DNA of 64,000 bases from Prorocentrum cordatum. Taxonomy: Eukaryota > Sar > Dinophyceae > Prorocentrales > Prorocentraceae. Location: NCBI GenBank assembly GCA_963575745.1, contig CAUYUJ010015287.1, positions 214,711-278,710 of the forward strand, in the 5' to 3' direction. Position numbers and translations under genes: made by a program. Under the pieces are notes generated by a model, which was not told where the DNA came from, ran no database searches, and saw nothing but the letters and a program-made list of their open reading frames with translations. Each line of letters begins with the position of its first letter. Within the stretch, counting starts at the first letter, position 1. Shown here one piece after another: positions 62,017-64,000 of this stretch.

Positions 62017-62038
62017 TCCGTAGCGATTTTGGCTCAAG
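62017..62038 (+). other. DinoSL relic with one mismatch
   Basis: It begins TCCGTAGC, has G instead of C at position 9, and ends ATTTTGGCTCAAG. It is followed by GCTAAACG, not a GT donor, so it is not an SL RNA gene. Confidence 0.9.
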
Positions 62039-62169
62039 GCTAAACGCTGTGAAGGGCTATAGACGCCCCAGAACCAGCGATTAGCTTTGGGGCTTCCGTA
62101 GCCTGCCTGGCACAGAGGTCAGGGACTTGGGGCGACCGCCGCCCACGGGAACCACCAGAGCCCGCAGCC

Positions 62170-63099
62170 ATGGGCGGCTGGTGGGCATACCAGACGCAGA
62201 TCGCACAGCCCAAGAAGAGGCAGTACGCCGTCTGCAGTGCATGCAAGGAATGGCAGTACATCAACACAGCTAAGAAGAAGGTATACTGCCTCTGCGGGAA
62301 GCCGTTCAACACCCCAGGTGGGCACATCCACACAGGGCAGGGTGACGACAAGGGCAAGGGCAAGGACAAGGAGGGCGGCCTCGGGGACATCAAGGAGATC
62401 CTCGCAGCCCTCCTCAGCACGCGCACCACGGAGCAGAAGGACGCCCTCGGAGATTAGGCGCAGAAGCTTGAAGGAATCTCCGCGCCCGAGCAGAAGAACC
62501 CAGCTATCTCAGCCACACAGGCGCTCCAGAAGGTGCGCCAACTCGAGAAGAAGCAGCTGGACCTCTCCACCACGGTCGACCGCCTCGCCGCTGAGCTCAG
62601 GGCGGCGCAAGGCGAACTGAAGGACACCACCTCCGAGCTCAGAGGAGCCCGCGACGCCTTCGAGAAGGCCAGTGTGGAGGCCACCGCGAAGTGGGCCAGC
62701 GGCGGGCACGGCCCCGCCAAGGGCGAAGACCACCAGGACATGGACGAGGATGAGGATGAGGAGATCGAGATCCCAACCATGCCAGTGAACCCCGACGGTC
62801 TCAAGAAACACATGCAGGACATGAAAGGCGACCACGGAGACCAGGCCAAGGCATTCATCGAGCAGCTCACGGCCGCCTCGGCCAAGCTGCCCCCCGCCAA
62901 GACCAAGATCAAGAAGGCGAGGGCCAAGCAGAGCACCAGCGTCGACCGTCGCGGGCGCCAAGCAGCAGCCCCAGGAGCAGCTCGGCCAGGGCCTGGCGGC
63001 GACCGTAGGAGCCGCAGTTGTCCCAGGGAGAGGGGGGGGGGCTCGCGAAAGCTGAGCAGGCCACGCGGCCACCTCAGCGAGCTCCCCCCGAGCTCATGA
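62170..63099 (+). pseudogene. ORF1 protein of the second element, one in-frame TAG
   Basis: It starts MGGWWAYQTQIAQPKKRQYA with a zinc-ribbon-like set C22, C25, C40, C42 (VCSACKEWQYINTAKKKVYC, LCG). A Gly/Lys/Asp linker follows, then a TAG at codon 96 (62455-62457) inside an otherwise continuous frame. Beyond it lies a strong heptad-rich coiled coil (ALQKVRQLEKKQLDLSTTVD, RLAAELRAAQGELKDTTSEL), an acidic patch (DMDEDEDEEIEIP) and a basic, Arg/Gly-rich C terminus. The predicted role is RNA binding in the element particle. The TAG either kills this copy or marks a C-to-T change of CAG. The stop overlaps the ORF2 start. Confidence 0.75.
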
Positions 63100-64000
63100 C
63101 AGAGTTTCACATCTACCGCGCCAATATCACTAAATGGAATGATAAAGCCAAGAAGTATTTACAGTCTTCTGATTTTGGGCTTCCTCAGGTCATCATGTTC
63201 GGGGAGACACATCTGACTTCAGGGAAGCTGGGAGAAGCACGTACATACATGGGGAAACTTGGCTACAAGAGTTCTCAGTGTCCAGCCACATCCACGCCAG
63301 CAGGTGGAGAGACAGGCGGAGTCGGGATTTTCGTCACCCGACAGTTTCGCTCTCACGCGCGGGTCATGATGGGGAAGGGTAACAAGAGGCCGCTGGTGGG
63401 GGGCGCCAACTGGACCGCTTGTATGATCCGCACGAAGGCCCGCAACATAGTTTTGCTCACCGCCTACCTCCAGTCGGGGGTCGGCTACAGCAGTTTCAAT
63501 ATCAAGGTAGTGAAGAAGATTTCCGTTTTCCTCACCTCCCTGGACCTCCCGTACATCATCTCGGGAGATTTCAACATGGTCCTCCAGGAGCTCCTAGCAG
63601 GCCACCCCTGGGTCCAGAAAATCTCAGGTGTCGTCAAAACTGCGAACATCGAGACCTCGTGTCGCAGTGGTCGTCTCGTCGACTACGTCATCATCCACAG
63701 CTCGATCTCTGACTACTTGTCTATCGAGACCGATTTAACCAGCCCGTGGAAGCCACGCATCGGACTCAGAGCAGTTGTCCCATGCATCGCCAGGGGTGGT
63801 TCCGGTTCCCTAGGCAGGCTGCTTCCGTCCAATCGTCAGCAGCCCCAGCCAGTCCGTGGGCGCAGTATTGGCACCAGGCGCAGCTAGACCAGCACGAGAC
63901 GCCGCAGGTGCAGTTCCCCATCGCAGAAGAGTTCGCCAGCCAAGCCCTCGCCCACCAGTACGGCCTCCTCAGTCGGGCTCTCGAGGGTTGGTGTATCGGG
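63096..64000 (+). pseudogene. ORF2 of the second element (EEP endonuclease, partial)
   Basis: Met at 63096 overlaps the ORF1 stop as ATGA. EEP motifs: YRANITKWN (Asn10), MFGETHL (Glu37), IVLLTAYL, IISGDFNMVLQEL (Asp/Asn) and RLVDYVII (Asp). The final His motif is not obvious; WKPRIGLRAV occupies that place. The frame breaks near a GGGG run at 63793-63796; beyond it another frame reads WFRFPRQAASVQSSAAPASP, then HETPQVQFPIAEEFASQALA to the end of the window. RT lies outside the window. Confidence 0.75.

Larger units (their letters stand above)
62017..64000 (+). mobile_element. Second DinoSL-tagged LINE-type retroelement, truncated by window end
   Basis: DinoSL relic (62017-62038), 130-bp leader, ORF1 (62170-63099), ORF2 starting at 63096 with an EEP endonuclease. 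Its layout matches the 54-kb element and the EEP words are alike (NIT-x-W, ETH, TP...GG-x-TGG), so they are one family with diverged members. A GGA microsatellite precedes the SL. Confidence 0.8.

Overview
This window looks like nuclear DNA of a dinoflagellate. The decisive evidence is a complete copy of the 22-nt dinoflagellate spliced leader (DinoSL) at 54033-54054, a one-mismatch copy at 62017-62038, and a probable degraded copy at 30382-30402. High GC, sparse coding, very abundant microsatellites, nested fold-back elements and LINE-type retroelements agree with this. I cannot name the genus.

Layout. 0-10.4 kb is non-coding: fold-back elements, a 90-bp tandem array (2870-4160), and several copies of a short inverted-repeat transposon, here called MITE-1. 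10.6-15.6 kb holds a decayed LINE-like element (EEP endonuclease, reverse transcriptase, C2H2 zinc fingers, then a further ORF). 16-23.6 kb is MITEs (one nested inside another), a 787-bp tandem duplication, a ~190-bp GC-rich satellite and simple repeats. 24-28.7 kb has three gene-like loci: two hypothetical fragments and one gene with at least five exons whose frames are damaged. 30.4-32.3 kb holds an intronless 607-aa ORF of a type I associate with expanded dinoflagellate families, possibly a DDE-type transposase, just downstream of the degraded DinoSL. 32.4-53.9 kb is non-coding: microsatellites, a second ~190-bp satellite block, 150-bp satellite arrays that repeatedly end in CAT microsatellites, a 78-bp array hit by a MITE, and a large hairpin.

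54.0-61.0 kb is the best element: DinoSL, ORF1 (zinc ribbon plus helical region), then ORF2 (EEP endonuclease, RT, RNase H, C-terminal zinc finger). ORF2 is split by three frameshifts, each at or beside a C-rich run. 62.0-64.0 kb begins a second element of the same design: DinoSL, ORF1, and ORF2 overlapping ORF1 by ATGA; it runs off the window end.

The coherent biological story is a LINE family whose genomic copies start with the spliced leader, implying that trans-spliced element mRNAs are reverse transcribed back into the genome. Two 100-base assembly gaps (41197-41296, 61129-61228) both fall in GGA/TCC microsatellites. Almost all other long open frames are artefacts of tandem repeats or GC-rich composition.
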